Positions 31,512 to 40,349 are shown, counted from the first letter of the stretch. The stretch is 64,000 nucleotides of DNA from CAVSRC01 sp963743015 (GCA_963743015.1 CAVUOD010000031.1:310001-374000), one strand, 5' to 3'. Notes: a model not told the origin generated them from the sequence alone. Translations and numbers: made by a program.

Positions 31512-32081
31512 ATGCGGCATCATTCGAAGATCGTATATGCAGCCATTGGCATTTCACTGCTGGCAATGAGCGCGGCCGTGGCCGCGGCGCCAACGGAAGC
31601 GCAACAGCAGGCGATTCGCTCCAATTGTGTGAAGGATTATCGCGCCCACTGTTCCGGCGTGCCGACCGGCGGCATGGATGCCTTGGTCTGCCTCGAGAAG
31701 AACGTCGACAGCCTGTCACCCACCTGCAAATCGGCCGTCGAAGCAGTCGAGCCGAAGGCAAGCGCGCCCCCGCCTGCCGCCAGCACCGCGGCACCGGCGA
31801 CCGGCGGGAAGACGGCGGACAAGGACGACAGCAGCGCGAAAGCGGCTGCCGCCGACGCGCCGGCGACGACGGCCGCACCTGCACCGGCGAGCGAGCCGAA
31901 GCTGACCTTCCGGCAGGAGATGGCGATCGCCGCGGGCTCGTGCGCGGCCGACTTCCGCCTCCTCTGTCCTCACTTACCGGTGGGCCGCGGTAATGTTCTG
32001 TTCTGCTTGCAGGTTCACGCCAGGCGGCTGGCGGAGCCCTGTCGCAATGCGTTGACCAAACTCGGCGTGGATCTGAGGTAG
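31512..32081 (+). CDS. Exported protein with two Cys-rich (GLG1-like) repeats
   Basis: The protein has 189 residues with a signal peptide ending AAVAAAPTEA. The mature part has two Cys-rich repeats: residues about 38-72 (NCVKDYRAHCSGVPTGG...VCLEKNVDSLSPTCKSAV) and 143-185 (SCAADFRLLCPHLPVGRG...FCLQVHARRLAEPCRNAL). Each has four Cys with the C-x6-C spacing of the Cys-rich GLG1 repeat. A 70-residue Ala/Pro/Lys-rich linker separates them. It lies just upstream of the Tat-exported AlaRS-like gene on the same strand. Function unknown. Confidence 0.7.
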   Translation: MRHHSKIVYAAIGISLLAMSAAVAAAPTEAQQQAIRSNCVKDYRAHCSGVPTGGMDALVCLEKNVDSLSPTCKSAVEAVEPKASAPPPAASTAAPATGGKTADKDDSSAKAAAADAPATTAAPAPASEPKLTFRQEMAIAAGSCAADFRLLCPHLPVGRGNVLFCLQVHARRLAEPCRNALTKLGVDLR

Positions 32082-32158
32082 CACCCGACGGCTGTTGAAC
32101 AACCGGTCGGCCGTGGCCGAAGCGGCCGACCGCTGAGGCGACAAAGGGAGGCAAAACG

Positions 32159-33025
32159 ATGGATCTGACGCGCAGACGACTGATGCAACTATCGGCCGGC
32201 GGCGCGCTCGCGCTGACCGCGGATGCACACGCGGCGCTAGCCGCCGCCGATCCGGTCGACGCCGTTCGCGCCAATGCGCTACGCTTCTTCAGCGGGCGCG
32301 GATTTACCGAAGCATCGCCGCTCGGCATGCTGACGGGCGCCGAATTCAACGGCGGGCTGCGCTACGACGAAACCCAGCCCGGGCCATTGGTCGGACCAGC
32401 GATGACGGTGCAGACCGCCGCGCGCATCGGCGACATCGAAGAGCGAACGCGGCCGGGTGTGCTGGCGGTTTTCACGATCTTCGGGATCAGTCATCCGCAG
32501 CCGGTCGAGCCGACCCTGCATGTCGCCGGCATCGTGGACTTCCTGATCGACGAAAGACGGCTCGATCGCGACCGGCTGCTGTTCGTCTCGACCGAGCGAT
32601 TCCGACCGCTGGTCGACCGGCTCGACCGCGTCGATGCCGCTCAGGTCCTCGAACGGTCCTTTGACGAAGCGCTGGCCATTGGGGACGGATCGGGGGTCTT
32701 CGCCCCGGCCGGTCACCCGCTCGCGCCAAGGACGGCGTCGGTCGGTGTGTACTATCGCCTGCCGGGTACCGCGAAGGGCGGTGCGGTGGCGTATCCACCG
32801 CAAGGCCATATCGAGATTGCCGAGATTGGTATTGCTTCGCTGGAGGGCGACCACCACGCGCCGTTGGACGCCGCCATCGGGCTGGAGCGGGTCGCCATGG
32901 CCGAGGGAAACGCGGTTCCCGACTTCGAGGAAACCAGGCTCAACCTGCTGCGCGTCATCGAGGACGAGGCGCGACGCACGGGCAAGGACCTGCCGCCCGG
33001 CTATACGATGTTTGCCGCCCTCTAG
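32159..33025 (+). CDS. Tat-exported protein resembling the AlaRS catalytic core
   Basis: The protein has 288 residues. It starts with a Tat-type signal, TRRRLMQLSAGGALALT, followed by an Ala-rich cleavage region. The mature part runs parallel to class II alanyl-tRNA synthetase: NALRFFSGRGFTE (near 39-51), TVQTAARIGDIEE (83-95, like the motif 2 TSQRCVRAGG...NDLEN), FTIFG (105-109), a helix ending DRDRLLFVSTE, then HIEIAEIG (217-224) and AIGLERVAM (239-247, like motif 3 GMGLERIA). The motif 3 Arg is kept; the first motif 2 Arg is Thr. No tRNA or editing domains are present. Homology is inferred by eye and should be tested structurally. Confidence 0.55.
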   Translation: MDLTRRRLMQLSAGGALALTADAHAALAAADPVDAVRANALRFFSGRGFTEASPLGMLTGAEFNGGLRYDETQPGPLVGPAMTVQTAARIGDIEERTRPGVLAVFTIFGISHPQPVEPTLHVAGIVDFLIDERRLDRDRLLFVSTERFRPLVDRLDRVDAAQVLERSFDEALAIGDGSGVFAPAGHPLAPRTASVGVYYRLPGTAKGGAVAYPPQGHIEIAEIGIASLEGDHHAPLDAAIGLERVAMAEGNAVPDFEETRLNLLRVIEDEARRTGKDLPPGYTMFAAL

Positions 33026-33145
33026 GAATTGGCTTGCCGACTGTTCGCCTGAGCCGGGCGGGCGACCGGGCGGCGGCGCGTGAGGTGCAGTGAGGCCGGC
33101 CGGTTCCGGCGTTCGCCGCGCCCCAGGGGCACGACACCGGCTTCT

Positions 33146-33985
33146 TCAGGGTGTGGCCTCTTTTGCGCGGCGCTTGCCGTGTTGGGTGCGTTCGTCGCGT
33201 TGACGGAGGAACTCACGCACGTCGCCAAGCGAATCTCGCAGCAGAGCGTGCATCTGCTCACGGGCGAGATCCGGCTTCTTGTCGCGGATCGCCTCGAATA
33301 CGGCCCGGTGCTGCTCAAGGCGGTTGTCGCGGATGCGGGCGGCACCCTCCCAGCTCAGCTTGAAGGTCGAGAACAGCGCTGCGTAGATCAGGCTGCCGAA
33401 AGCGCCGATGAAGTGGTTTCCGGTGGCGTTCAGGATTCCCAGGTGGAAGCGGAGATCGGCGCTGATCAGGTCGCCTTCGCCGTCCTTGAAGCGCACCATT
33501 TCGGCAAAGGCGGTGCCGATCTGCTCGATCGTGGCCGGCGAAGGAGCGGCGGCGGCGGCGGCGGCGGCCTCCGGCTCGATCATGTGGCGAAGCGTATAAA
33601 GTTCCGAGATGAATTCCTCGTTCGGCACCGCCTCCAGGTGCCAGGTGAGCACCTCGGGATCGAGCATGTTCCAGTCGGACTTGGGGCGGACGCGCGTGCC
33701 GATCTTGGGGCGCGGCAGGATCAGCCCCTTGGCCGCCAGCACGCTGTAGGCTTCGCGCAGCGCCGTGCGCGATACCGCGAAGCGGGCGCGCATCTCGGAT
33801 TCGTTGGGCAGCAGCGTCCCGGGCGGGAAGATGCCGGCGACGATCTCGCAGCCGAGCTTGTGGGCGATATAGGCGTAGACGTTGCGCTCCACGAGGGCCC
33901 CGTCGCTGGCGCGCTCGGATGGTGTCTGGGCACGCAGAGGTTTCAGTTTCGCTATGAGGCGGGCATGACGACTCGATTGCGGCAT
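33146..33985 (-). CDS. GntR/FadR-family transcriptional regulator
   Basis: The protein has 279 residues. The N-terminal winged helix has LGCEIVAGIFPPGTLLPNESEM and FAVSRTALREAYSVLAAKGLILPRPKIGT (about 44-100). The C-terminal FCD domain is all-helical with LRHMIEPEAAAAAAA, DLRFHLGILNATGNHF (metal-binding Asp/His) and LEQHRAVFEAI. The start has GGAGG upstream. It lies 16 bases after the yjfF stop, so it is the last gene of the ytf operon. Its likely operators are the TWGTAWKATGAT sites upstream of ytfQ, araA/araD and the second sugar ABC operon. Confidence 0.88.
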   Translation of the reverse strand: MPQSSRHARLIAKLKPLRAQTPSERASDGALVERNVYAYIAHKLGCEIVAGIFPPGTLLPNESEMRARFAVSRTALREAYSVLAAKGLILPRPKIGTRVRPKSDWNMLDPEVLTWHLEAVPNEEFISELYTLRHMIEPEAAAAAAAAPSPATIEQIGTAFAEMVRFKDGEGDLISADLRFHLGILNATGNHFIGAFGSLIYAALFSTFKLSWEGAARIRDNRLEQHRAVFEAIRDKKPDLAREQMHALLRDSLGDVREFLRQRDERTQHGKRRAKEATP

Positions 33986-34001
33986 GGCGCCTCCAATCCC
34001 A

Positions 34002-34964
34002 TCACGCCGTTCGCCGCAGACTGAACGAGCCGACGAGCGAACGCTGCATCACGATGAACAGGAACAGCAATACGCCGCTGGTGATCATGATCCAGGCGCC
34101 GTTGAGCGAGCCATTGAAGATGATCAGTGTGGCGATCAGGCCGAGGATCATGCCGCCGAACAGCGTGCCAGCGACCATGCCGACACCTCCGGTGAGCAGG
34201 GTGCCGCCGAGCACGACCGAGGCGATGGCGTTGAGTTCGTTGCCGGTTCCCGCCAGCGGGTAGCCGGAAGAGGTGTAGAGGGCGTAGATGACGCCGCCGA
34301 GCGCGCTGTAGAAGCCGCCGAGCGCATAGATCATGATGGTCGTCTTGCGGATGGGCACGCCCATCAGGATGGCCGAGGTGCGGTCGCCGCCGATGGCGTA
34401 GACGTTGGTGCCGAAGCGCGTGAAATGGGCGATGACGATGGCTGCCACCCAAACCACCAGCATCACGATGGCGGAACTGGCAAGGAAGCCGTGGTCGGGC
34501 AGGGGTATCCTCCAGCCGGCGAACTGGCTGACGAAGGGATTCCGGATCGGGATCGAATCCAGCGTCACCATGAAGCAGGCGCCGCGCAGCATGAACAGAC
34601 CGGCGAGAGTGATGATGAAGGGCTGAATCTGACAGAAATCGATGACCAAGCCCAGGAAGGCGCCGAACAGGATGCCAAAGCCGAGCATAAGCGCGGCGGA
34701 TGCGAGCGGGTGCCAGCCGGCGACGTCGAGGCTCGCCATGCACACCCCGACGAACCCGATCATCGATCCGATCGACAGATCGATGCCGCCGGAGATGATG
34801 ACGAAGGTGGTGCCGATCGCCGCGGTGATGATGAAGGCGTTGTCGGCAAGGATGTGGCCGAGCACCAGAAACGAGAAGAAGTGCTTGTAGAGAAGGCCGC
34901 CGGTGATGAACAGCGCCGCGAAGACGACGACGGTCGCCGTGAGCGGCAGATAGCGTTCCCTCAT
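34002..34964 (-). CDS. yjfF: Sugar ABC transporter permease (YjfF-like)
   Basis: The protein has 320 residues with about 9 helices. The family-typical sequences are VIISGGIDLSIGSMIGFVGVC, IQPFIITLAGLFMLRG and NELNAIASVVLGGTLLTGGVG. It is the second permease of a galactofuranose-type importer (YtfQ-R-T-YjfF). ATG 34964 overlaps the upstream permease stop, so the genes are coupled. Arabinose or galactofuranose is the likely substrate, given the adjacent araA. Confidence 0.88.
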   Translation of the reverse strand: MRERYLPLTATVVVFAALFITGGLLYKHFFSFLVLGHILADNAFIITAAIGTTFVIISGGIDLSIGSMIGFVGVCMASLDVAGWHPLASAALMLGFGILFGAFLGLVIDFCQIQPFIITLAGLFMLRGACFMVTLDSIPIRNPFVSQFAGWRIPLPDHGFLASSAIVMLVVWVAAIVIAHFTRFGTNVYAIGGDRTSAILMGVPIRKTTIMIYALGGFYSALGGVIYALYTSSGYPLAGTGNELNAIASVVLGGTLLTGGVGMVAGTLFGGMILGLIATLIIFNGSLNGAWIMITSGVLLFLFIVMQRSLVGSFSLRRTA

Positions 34965-36016
34965 GATGCCTTCCTCCGGCGGAACAGCAAGACGACTGCG
35001 GCACGGAAGTTGTCCGACTGCAGCAGCAGTACGAACAGAACGACGACCGCCTTGACCAGCAGGTTGTATTCGGGCGGCAGGCCGCTCATCAGGATCGAGG
35101 TGACCAGCGCCTGGATGATGAGGACGCCGATGAGCGTCATGCCGAGATAGATACGGCCGCCCATCAGCGAGCCGCCGCCGATAACCACCGCCAGGATGGC
35201 GTCCAGTTCGCTGAACAGCGCCACGCTGACGGGATCGGAGGTATGGACGTCGGCCGTCAGGATGACGCCGGCCACTGCCGAGAGCAGGCCGGAAAGGATG
35301 TAGGCGGAATACTTGACCAGGCGCGAATTGATGCCGGCGAGGTCGGCGGCGGCGGAATTGGCGCCGACGGTCTCCAGATACAGGCCAAGTGCGGTCCTGC
35401 GGATCAGCAGCCACAGGAGGATGAAGACCGCCACGCCGACATAGAGCCGGGTCGGGATCAGGCCGATGCTGCCGACGCTCAGACCCTGAAGCAACGGGCT
35501 CTGGAAGCTCGGATCAGTGCCGCCATAGATGAGGTTGATCATCAGGCCGATGCCGCGGCCCGAGACCATCAGGATCAGCGTGGCGATAATCGGCTGAATG
35601 TCGAGCACCGCCACCAGGAAGCCATTCCACACGCCGCACAGCAGGCCGACGCCGATCGCGATCAGAAGAATGACGAAATGCGGGTCGCCTTCGTGCATGC
35701 GCCAGGCAATGGTCGCCCCTACCACCGCGATGATCGAGCCGACGGACAGATCGATGCCCTTGGTGCCGATCACGATGGCCATGCCGAGCGCGATCATCGC
35801 CGGCGGCATGCCGCGATAAACGACGTCGATGACGCTGCCGAACAGGCGTCCCTGGACGATGCGGATCGAGAAGAAGTCCGGCGAAATGATGCCGTCGATG
35901 ATGAGGATCACCGCCAGCGCCACCAGCGGCCAGACCGCCCGGTGGCCGAGAACGGTGCGCAGCCGTTCGCCGAAGGTCTTTGTTTCTGCCACAGCAGTGG
36001 ATTGGTGCGTAGTCAT
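34961..36016 (-). CDS. ytfT: Sugar ABC transporter permease (YtfT-like)
   Basis: The protein has 351 residues with MIALGMAIVIGTKGIDLSVGSIIAVVGATIAW, IQPIIATLILMVSGRGIG and ELDAILAVVIGGGSLMGGR, the RbsC-type permease signatures. It overlaps the ATPase stop and the next permease start by four bases each, showing a tightly packed operon. Confidence 0.88.
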   Translation of the reverse strand: MTTHQSTAVAETKTFGERLRTVLGHRAVWPLVALAVILIIDGIISPDFFSIRIVQGRLFGSVIDVVYRGMPPAMIALGMAIVIGTKGIDLSVGSIIAVVGATIAWRMHEGDPHFVILLIAIGVGLLCGVWNGFLVAVLDIQPIIATLILMVSGRGIGLMINLIYGGTDPSFQSPLLQGLSVGSIGLIPTRLYVGVAVFILLWLLIRRTALGLYLETVGANSAAADLAGINSRLVKYSAYILSGLLSAVAGVILTADVHTSDPVSVALFSELDAILAVVIGGGSLMGGRIYLGMTLIGVLIIQALVTSILMSGLPPEYNLLVKAVVVLFVLLLQSDNFRAAVVLLFRRRKAS

Positions 36017-37524
36017 CCGGCCGCAATCGTGTGAATGATGTTTTCGCGAGTGATGTCGTCGCCGACCATCTCGCCGATCTTCTTGCGGTCGCGCAGAACC
36101 GCAACGCGGTCGCTGACGGCAACCAACTCATCGAATTCCGACGACGCGACCAGCAACGCCAGGCCTTCGCCGCACAGGCGGCGGATCAGAGCGACGATCT
36201 CGGCATGGGCGCCAACATCGATGCCACGCGTCGGCTCGTCGAGAATCAGGATTGTGGGTTGCGACGCCAGCGAACGCGCCAACACCACCTTCTGCTGATT
36301 GCCGCCGGAAAGCTGGTTGACCGGCTTTTCGGCGTCCGGCGTGGCGATGTTGAGCGCCTGGATCATATCTTCGGCGAGCTTCTTCTGCTGGTCCTGGGAC
36401 AGCAGATTGAACCAGCCGCGCTTGAGCTGCAGGCCAAGCATGATGTTCTCGCGCACGCTGAGTTCGCCGACCAGCCCTTCGGCCTTGCGGTCTTCCGGGC
36501 AGAAGGCGATGCCATTGTGCAGCGATTGGCGCGTCGAATTGTGGGGAACCGGCTGGCCGCGCACCGTCAGCTGCCCTGAATCCGGGCGAATCGCCCCGAA
36601 TACCAGCTTGGCGGTTTCCGTGCGGCCCGATCCCAGGAGGCCGGCCAGTCCGACGACTTCGCCGGGACGCAGCGACAGGTCGAAAGGCTCCATCGTGCGC
36701 TTGCGTCCAAGCCCCTCGGCCACCAGAACCGGTTCGGCCGCGGTTTCACCGGCGGGGCCTGCCAGGCGCGCCTCGACCTGCTCGAGCTCACGGCCGATCA
36801 TCATCGAGATCAGTTTCACCTGGGGCAGCTCGGCCGTCAGTGCCTCGCCGACCAGACGGCCGTTGCGCAGGACGGAAATGCGGTCGGAGATTTCGTAGAC
36901 CTGGTCGATGAAGTGCGTGATGAAGACGATGGCGATGCCTTGCGACTTCAGGTCGCGTACGATCTGGAAAAGTAGTTGGGTTTCGGTCGCGTCGAGGCTG
37001 GCCGTGGGCTCGTCGAGCACGAGCACGCGGGTGTCGTCCTCAAGCGCGCGCGCGATGGCGATCAACTGCTGGACGGCTACCGAATAGGAGCCGAGCGGCT
37101 TCTCGACGTCGATGTCGAGATTAAGGCGCTTCAGCCGTTGACGGGCCATGTCGCGCGACTTGCGCCAGGAAACGATGCCGTGGCTGCGCGCTTGGCGCTG
37201 CAGCGTCAGATTCTTGGTGACCGTCATTGTCGGGATCAGGTTGACTTCCTGATAGACGGTACTGATGCCGAGCGCCTGCGCGTCGGCGGTGGTGTGGATG
37301 TGAACCGGCTTGCCGTCCAGGCGAATCTCGCCCTCGCCCTCGTCGGCATTGAGCGCACCGGTCAAGACCTTGATCAGGGTCGACTTGCCGGCGCCGTTTT
37401 CGCCGAGCAGGGCATGAACCTCGCCGGCTTTCAGCGTGAAATCCACCTTCTCGAGTGCCCGTACGCCCGGAAAGGTCTTCGAAATGCCGCGCATCTCGAC
37501 GCGCGCAGTTCCGTTCTCAGTCAC
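36013..37524 (-). CDS. ytfR: Sugar ABC transporter ATP-binding protein, two-domain (YtfR-like)
   Basis: The protein has 503 residues with two ATPase halves. The first has Walker A LLGENGAGKSTLIKVLTG (near 38) and VLDEPTASLD. The second has the degenerate Walker A GLLGSGRTETAKLVFG, signature LSGGNQQKVVLARSLA and ILILDEPTRGIDVGA. This is the RbsA/MglA/YtfR layout. The start is a GTG 130 bases after the ytfQ stop, in a gap that contains a strong hairpin. Confidence 0.9.
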   Translation of the reverse strand: MTENGTARVEMRGISKTFPGVRALEKVDFTLKAGEVHALLGENGAGKSTLIKVLTGALNADEGEGEIRLDGKPVHIHTTADAQALGISTVYQEVNLIPTMTVTKNLTLQRQARSHGIVSWRKSRDMARQRLKRLNLDIDVEKPLGSYSVAVQQLIAIARALEDDTRVLVLDEPTASLDATETQLLFQIVRDLKSQGIAIVFITHFIDQVYEISDRISVLRNGRLVGEALTAELPQVKLISMMIGRELEQVEARLAGPAGETAAEPVLVAEGLGRKRTMEPFDLSLRPGEVVGLAGLLGSGRTETAKLVFGAIRPDSGQLTVRGQPVPHNSTRQSLHNGIAFCPEDRKAEGLVGELSVRENIMLGLQLKRGWFNLLSQDQQKKLAEDMIQALNIATPDAEKPVNQLSGGNQQKVVLARSLASQPTILILDEPTRGIDVGAHAEIVALIRRLCGEGLALLVASSEFDELVAVSDRVAVLRDRKKIGEMVGDDITRENIIHTIAAG

Positions 37525-37585
37525 ACCAGCCCATCCCGTTCATGTTCTCAGGCCAGCTTAGCATACCAACCTGTCTGCGAAGAAA

Positions 37586-37620
37586 GCGGCGCCTCGCCCG
37601 AATTCGAGGCCAGGCGCCGC
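37586..37620 (-). terminator. Intercistronic hairpin after ytfQ
   Basis: GCGGCGCCT pairs with AGGCGCCGC across a 17-base loop containing its own short inverted repeat. Read in the direction of transcription it is followed by TTTCTT, so it may be a partial terminator that favours expression of the binding protein over the rest of the operon. Confidence 0.6.
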
Positions 37621-37653
37621 TCTTCGTGTCGCTACCCTAGGTGCGGTTCGACC

Positions 37654-38583
37654 TTAGTAGGCCGGGACTGCAGCGTGATGCAGATCTGACGGGATCACGA
37701 TCCACTTGGGCAGGTCCTTGGGAGCCTTCAGGTAGTCGAGGATGACCGGGTAGATGTACTTGCCGATCGCCGAACGAAGCTCGACCGACGCGTTGGCGTC
37801 GCCCGCGGCCAGGGCCTTCTTCATGGCCGGCACGTAGTCGACCGAAACCATCAGAACGTCCTTGCCGGGCTTCAAGCCGGCTTCCTTCATGGCCTGAATG
37901 GCGCCGAGCTGCATGTTGTCGTTGTGCGCAAACGACGCGCAGATGCCCTTCAGGTTGTCGGTCGCCTTGATGAAGGCTTCCATGACCTTCTTGCCGCCCT
38001 CAGTCGTGAAGTCGCCGCTCTGGGTCTTGACGATCTTCATGCCGGGGAAGTTCGAGATCACTGCCTCGAAGCCCTTCTTGCGCTCGATCGCAGGAGCCGA
38101 ACCAACAGTGCCCTGCTCCTCGACGATGTCGCACTGGCCCTTGCTGGCCTGAGCCAGCCAGGCACCCGCCAGCTTGCCTTCGAGGTTGAAGTCAGCCGAA
38201 ATGCGGGTCACGAACAGCGACTTGTCCTGCACGTCGACGTCGCGGTCAGCCAGGAATACCGGGATGCCGGCGTCCTTGGCTTCCTTGAGCACCTGATCCC
38301 AGCCGGTGACAACCACCGGGGCGATAAGGATGGCGTCAACCCTCTGGGCGATGAAGGCACGAACGGCTTTCAGCTGTTCTTCCTGCTTGCCCTGGGCATC
38401 GGCAAACTTCAGGTCAATCCCGTACTCTTTCGCCAATTCCTGCATGTCCTTGGAGAACGCGGGGCGCCAGTCGCCCTCGTCGCCCACCTGCGAGAAGCCG
38501 ATGGTCACGGCAAAAGCCGACGAACCCGCGAGCATCATCGCCATGGCGGCCACTGCGCCGCCAATCCACTTTGCTGTCTGCAT
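37654..38583 (-). CDS. ytfQ: Sugar-binding periplasmic protein (YtfQ-like)
   Basis: The protein has 309 residues with a signal peptide ending SSAFAVT. It is a type I periplasmic-binding protein: VGDEGDWRPAFSKDMQELAKEYGIDLKF, RVDAILIAPVVVTGWDQVLKEAKDAGIPVFLADRDVD and CASFAHNDNMQLGAIQAMKEAGLKPG match YtfQ-type galactofuranose binders. The start has GGGAGGG upstream. A shared operator-like motif lies 97 bases upstream. Confidence 0.9.
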   Translation of the reverse strand: MQTAKWIGGAVAAMAMMLAGSSAFAVTIGFSQVGDEGDWRPAFSKDMQELAKEYGIDLKFADAQGKQEEQLKAVRAFIAQRVDAILIAPVVVTGWDQVLKEAKDAGIPVFLADRDVDVQDKSLFVTRISADFNLEGKLAGAWLAQASKGQCDIVEEQGTVGSAPAIERKKGFEAVISNFPGMKIVKTQSGDFTTEGGKKVMEAFIKATDNLKGICASFAHNDNMQLGAIQAMKEAGLKPGKDVLMVSVDYVPAMKKALAAGDANASVELRSAIGKYIYPVILDYLKAPKDLPKWIVIPSDLHHAAVPAY

Positions 38584-38621
38584 TAAACCCTCCCGTTCCG
38601 GTATGGACCGTGTTCTTGGTG

Positions 38622-38646
38622 GCCGGCCCTTGGGGCCAAGGCCGGC
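38622..38646. other. GC-rich hairpin in the ytfQ leader
   Basis: GCCGGCC, a one-base bulge, CTTGG, a short loop and CCAAGGCCGGC form a strong stem. It lies between the predicted operator at 38680 and the ytfQ start. It lacks a T-run, so attenuation or mRNA protection is possible; nothing more can be said. Confidence 0.4.
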
Positions 38647-38679
38647 GATAATCGTCGGCCCTCGGCCACCTCAATCCTC

Positions 38680-38696
38680 ATATCATCTTACTAATG
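38680..38696 (-). promoter_or_regulatory. Candidate GntR/FadR-type operator upstream of ytfQ
   Basis: Read on the minus strand, the site is CATTAGTAAGATGATAT. It shares TAGTAWGATGATAT with the site at 47411-47427 and TWGTAWKATGAT with the site at 40333-40349. The GTAAGA core resembles FadR/PdhR-class operators. A FadR-type regulator is encoded at the end of this same operon. Confidence 0.6.
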
Positions 38697-38725
38697 AGCC
38701 AGACAACCCCATTCCTGACTGGCAC

Positions 38726-40288
38726 TCAGGCGTAAGTCGAATCGTTGAGCCGAATCTCGTTGCGGAAAGCGCGCAGTTCGGTGTCGCGATCGATCAGCAG
38801 GTACTCGATTCCGGCCATTTCTGCGAAGTCTTCGAGATGTTCCGGGGTCAACGCCAGTGAGAATCCGGTGTGGTGGGCACCGCCGGCGTAGATCCAGGCA
38901 GCAGCACCAACCGCAAGGCTCGGTTGGGGATTCCAGAGGACGCGGGCGACCGGCAGCTTGGGCAACTTCTGCGGCGGCGCGACGGCCTCGACCGCGTTGA
39001 CGATCATGCGGAAGCGGTTGCCCATGTCGACGATCGTGGCATTGAGGGCATCGCCGGTCTGCGAATCGAAAACCAGCCGAACCGGATCTTCCTTGCCGCC
39101 GATGCCGAGAGGATGCACCTCGCAAGACGGGCGTCCCTTGGCAATCGTCGGACAGATCTCGAGCATATGGGCGCCGAGCACCGCCGGGGCCGCGGGATCG
39201 AAGTGATAGGTGTAATCCTCCATGAAGCTAGTGCCGCCCTTGAGGCCGTGCGCCATGACCTTCATGGCGCGGACCAGAGCCGATTGCTTCCAATCGCCCT
39301 CGGCGCCGAAGCCGTAGCCGTCCGCCATCAGCCGTTGCGCACCGATGCCGGGAAGCTGTTTCAAGCCCGTCAGGTTCTGGAAGTTGTCGGTGAAGGCGGT
39401 GAAGCCGCCATCGGCGAGAAAGGCCCTGAGCGCCAGTTCGATACGCGCCGCGTCACGCAGCGATTCCCGGCGCGCACCCTTCTTCTGCAATACCGGCATC
39501 ATGCGGTAGCTGTCGTCGTATTCGGCACATAGCCGATCGATCTCGGCGTCGGTGACCTGGTTCTGGAAGGCGACGAGATCGCCCAGACCGTAGCCATTGA
39601 CCGACATGCCGAAGACAACCTCGGCCTCGACCTTGTCGCCTTCGGTGACGGCTACCTCGCGCATGTTGTCGCCCAGGCGGGCAACCTTCATGTGCTGCAT
39701 CTCGTGCAAGCCGGCGGCGGCGCGCAGCCAGGTGGCGAGCGAGGCGTGGACGCCTTTCTCCTTCCAGTGGCCGACGACTACCTTGCGCGGGATGCGCAGG
39801 CGCGCACAGATGTGGCCGAACTCGCGGTCGCCGTGCGCCGACTGGTTCAGGTTCATGAAATCCATGTCGATCGACGACCACGGGATGTCGCGCCCGAACT
39901 GGGTGTGCAGGTGGCAGAGCGGCTTGGTCAGCCGGGTCAGCCCGCTGATCCACATCTTGGCAGGGCTGAATGTGTGCATCCAGACCACGACGCCGATGCA
40001 GTTCGCAGCGGCGCTGGCCTGGATGAGGGTCTCCCTGATCTCGTCCGGCGTCTTGACGATCGGCTTGAAGACGAGGCGGATCGGCAGGCCGGCCTCGTTC
40101 AGGCCAGTCAGGACCTGGCGTGCCTGGGATTCGACTTGGGCAAGCGTTTCCGGCCCGTAAAGGTGCTGGCTGCCGGTCACGAACCACGCCTCAAGCGGCG
40201 CAAAATCGATGGTAGCGGCAGGTGCGGGGGGCGCCCCGGAGGCTTTCGCCGTGCGGGGCGTAGCGGGTTTTTTGGTTTGTTTGGGCAT
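38726..40288 (-). CDS. araA: L-arabinose isomerase
   Basis: The protein has 520 residues and converts L-arabinose to L-ribulose. Active-site and metal regions are visible: GAEGDWKQSALVRAMKVM, TSFMEDYTYHFDP (Glu ligands) and SCEVHPLGIGGKEDPVRL (His). The N terminus has an extra Lys/Pro/Ala-rich stretch of about 28 residues (MPKQTKKPATPRTAKASGAP) before the usual YEVWFVTGSQHLYG-like start (here LEAWFVTGSQHLYG). ATG 40288 is the first ATG after the promoter. It is divergent from araD. Confidence 0.95.
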   Translation of the reverse strand: MPKQTKKPATPRTAKASGAPPAPAATIDFAPLEAWFVTGSQHLYGPETLAQVESQARQVLTGLNEAGLPIRLVFKPIVKTPDEIRETLIQASAAANCIGVVVWMHTFSPAKMWISGLTRLTKPLCHLHTQFGRDIPWSSIDMDFMNLNQSAHGDREFGHICARLRIPRKVVVGHWKEKGVHASLATWLRAAAGLHEMQHMKVARLGDNMREVAVTEGDKVEAEVVFGMSVNGYGLGDLVAFQNQVTDAEIDRLCAEYDDSYRMMPVLQKKGARRESLRDAARIELALRAFLADGGFTAFTDNFQNLTGLKQLPGIGAQRLMADGYGFGAEGDWKQSALVRAMKVMAHGLKGGTSFMEDYTYHFDPAAPAVLGAHMLEICPTIAKGRPSCEVHPLGIGGKEDPVRLVFDSQTGDALNATIVDMGNRFRMIVNAVEAVAPPQKLPKLPVARVLWNPQPSLAVGAAAWIYAGGAHHTGFSLALTPEHLEDFAEMAGIEYLLIDRDTELRAFRNEIRLNDSTYA

Positions 40289-40310
40289 CAGCTCGCTTCT
40301 TCGGAATGCA

Positions 40311-40339
40311 TTGACAAGCATGCCTGACGGCCTAATCAT
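40311..40339 (+). promoter_or_regulatory. Candidate sigma70 promoter for araD
   Basis: A perfect -35 TTGACA at 40311-40316 is followed by a 17-base spacer and an AATCAT -10 at 40334-40339. The predicted transcription start lies about 50 bases before the araD ATG. The operator-like motif at 40333-40349 overlaps the -10, as expected for repression. Confidence 0.5.
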
Positions 40340-40349
40340 AATACAATAA
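40333..40349 (-). promoter_or_regulatory. Candidate GntR/FadR-type operator in the araA-araD divergent promoter
   Basis: On the minus strand it reads TTATTGTATTATGATTA, matching 10 of 14 positions of the site at 47411-47427 (TAGTATGATGATAT against TTGTATTATGATTA). It overlaps the predicted araD -10 and would also lie within the araA promoter region. Confidence 0.5.
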
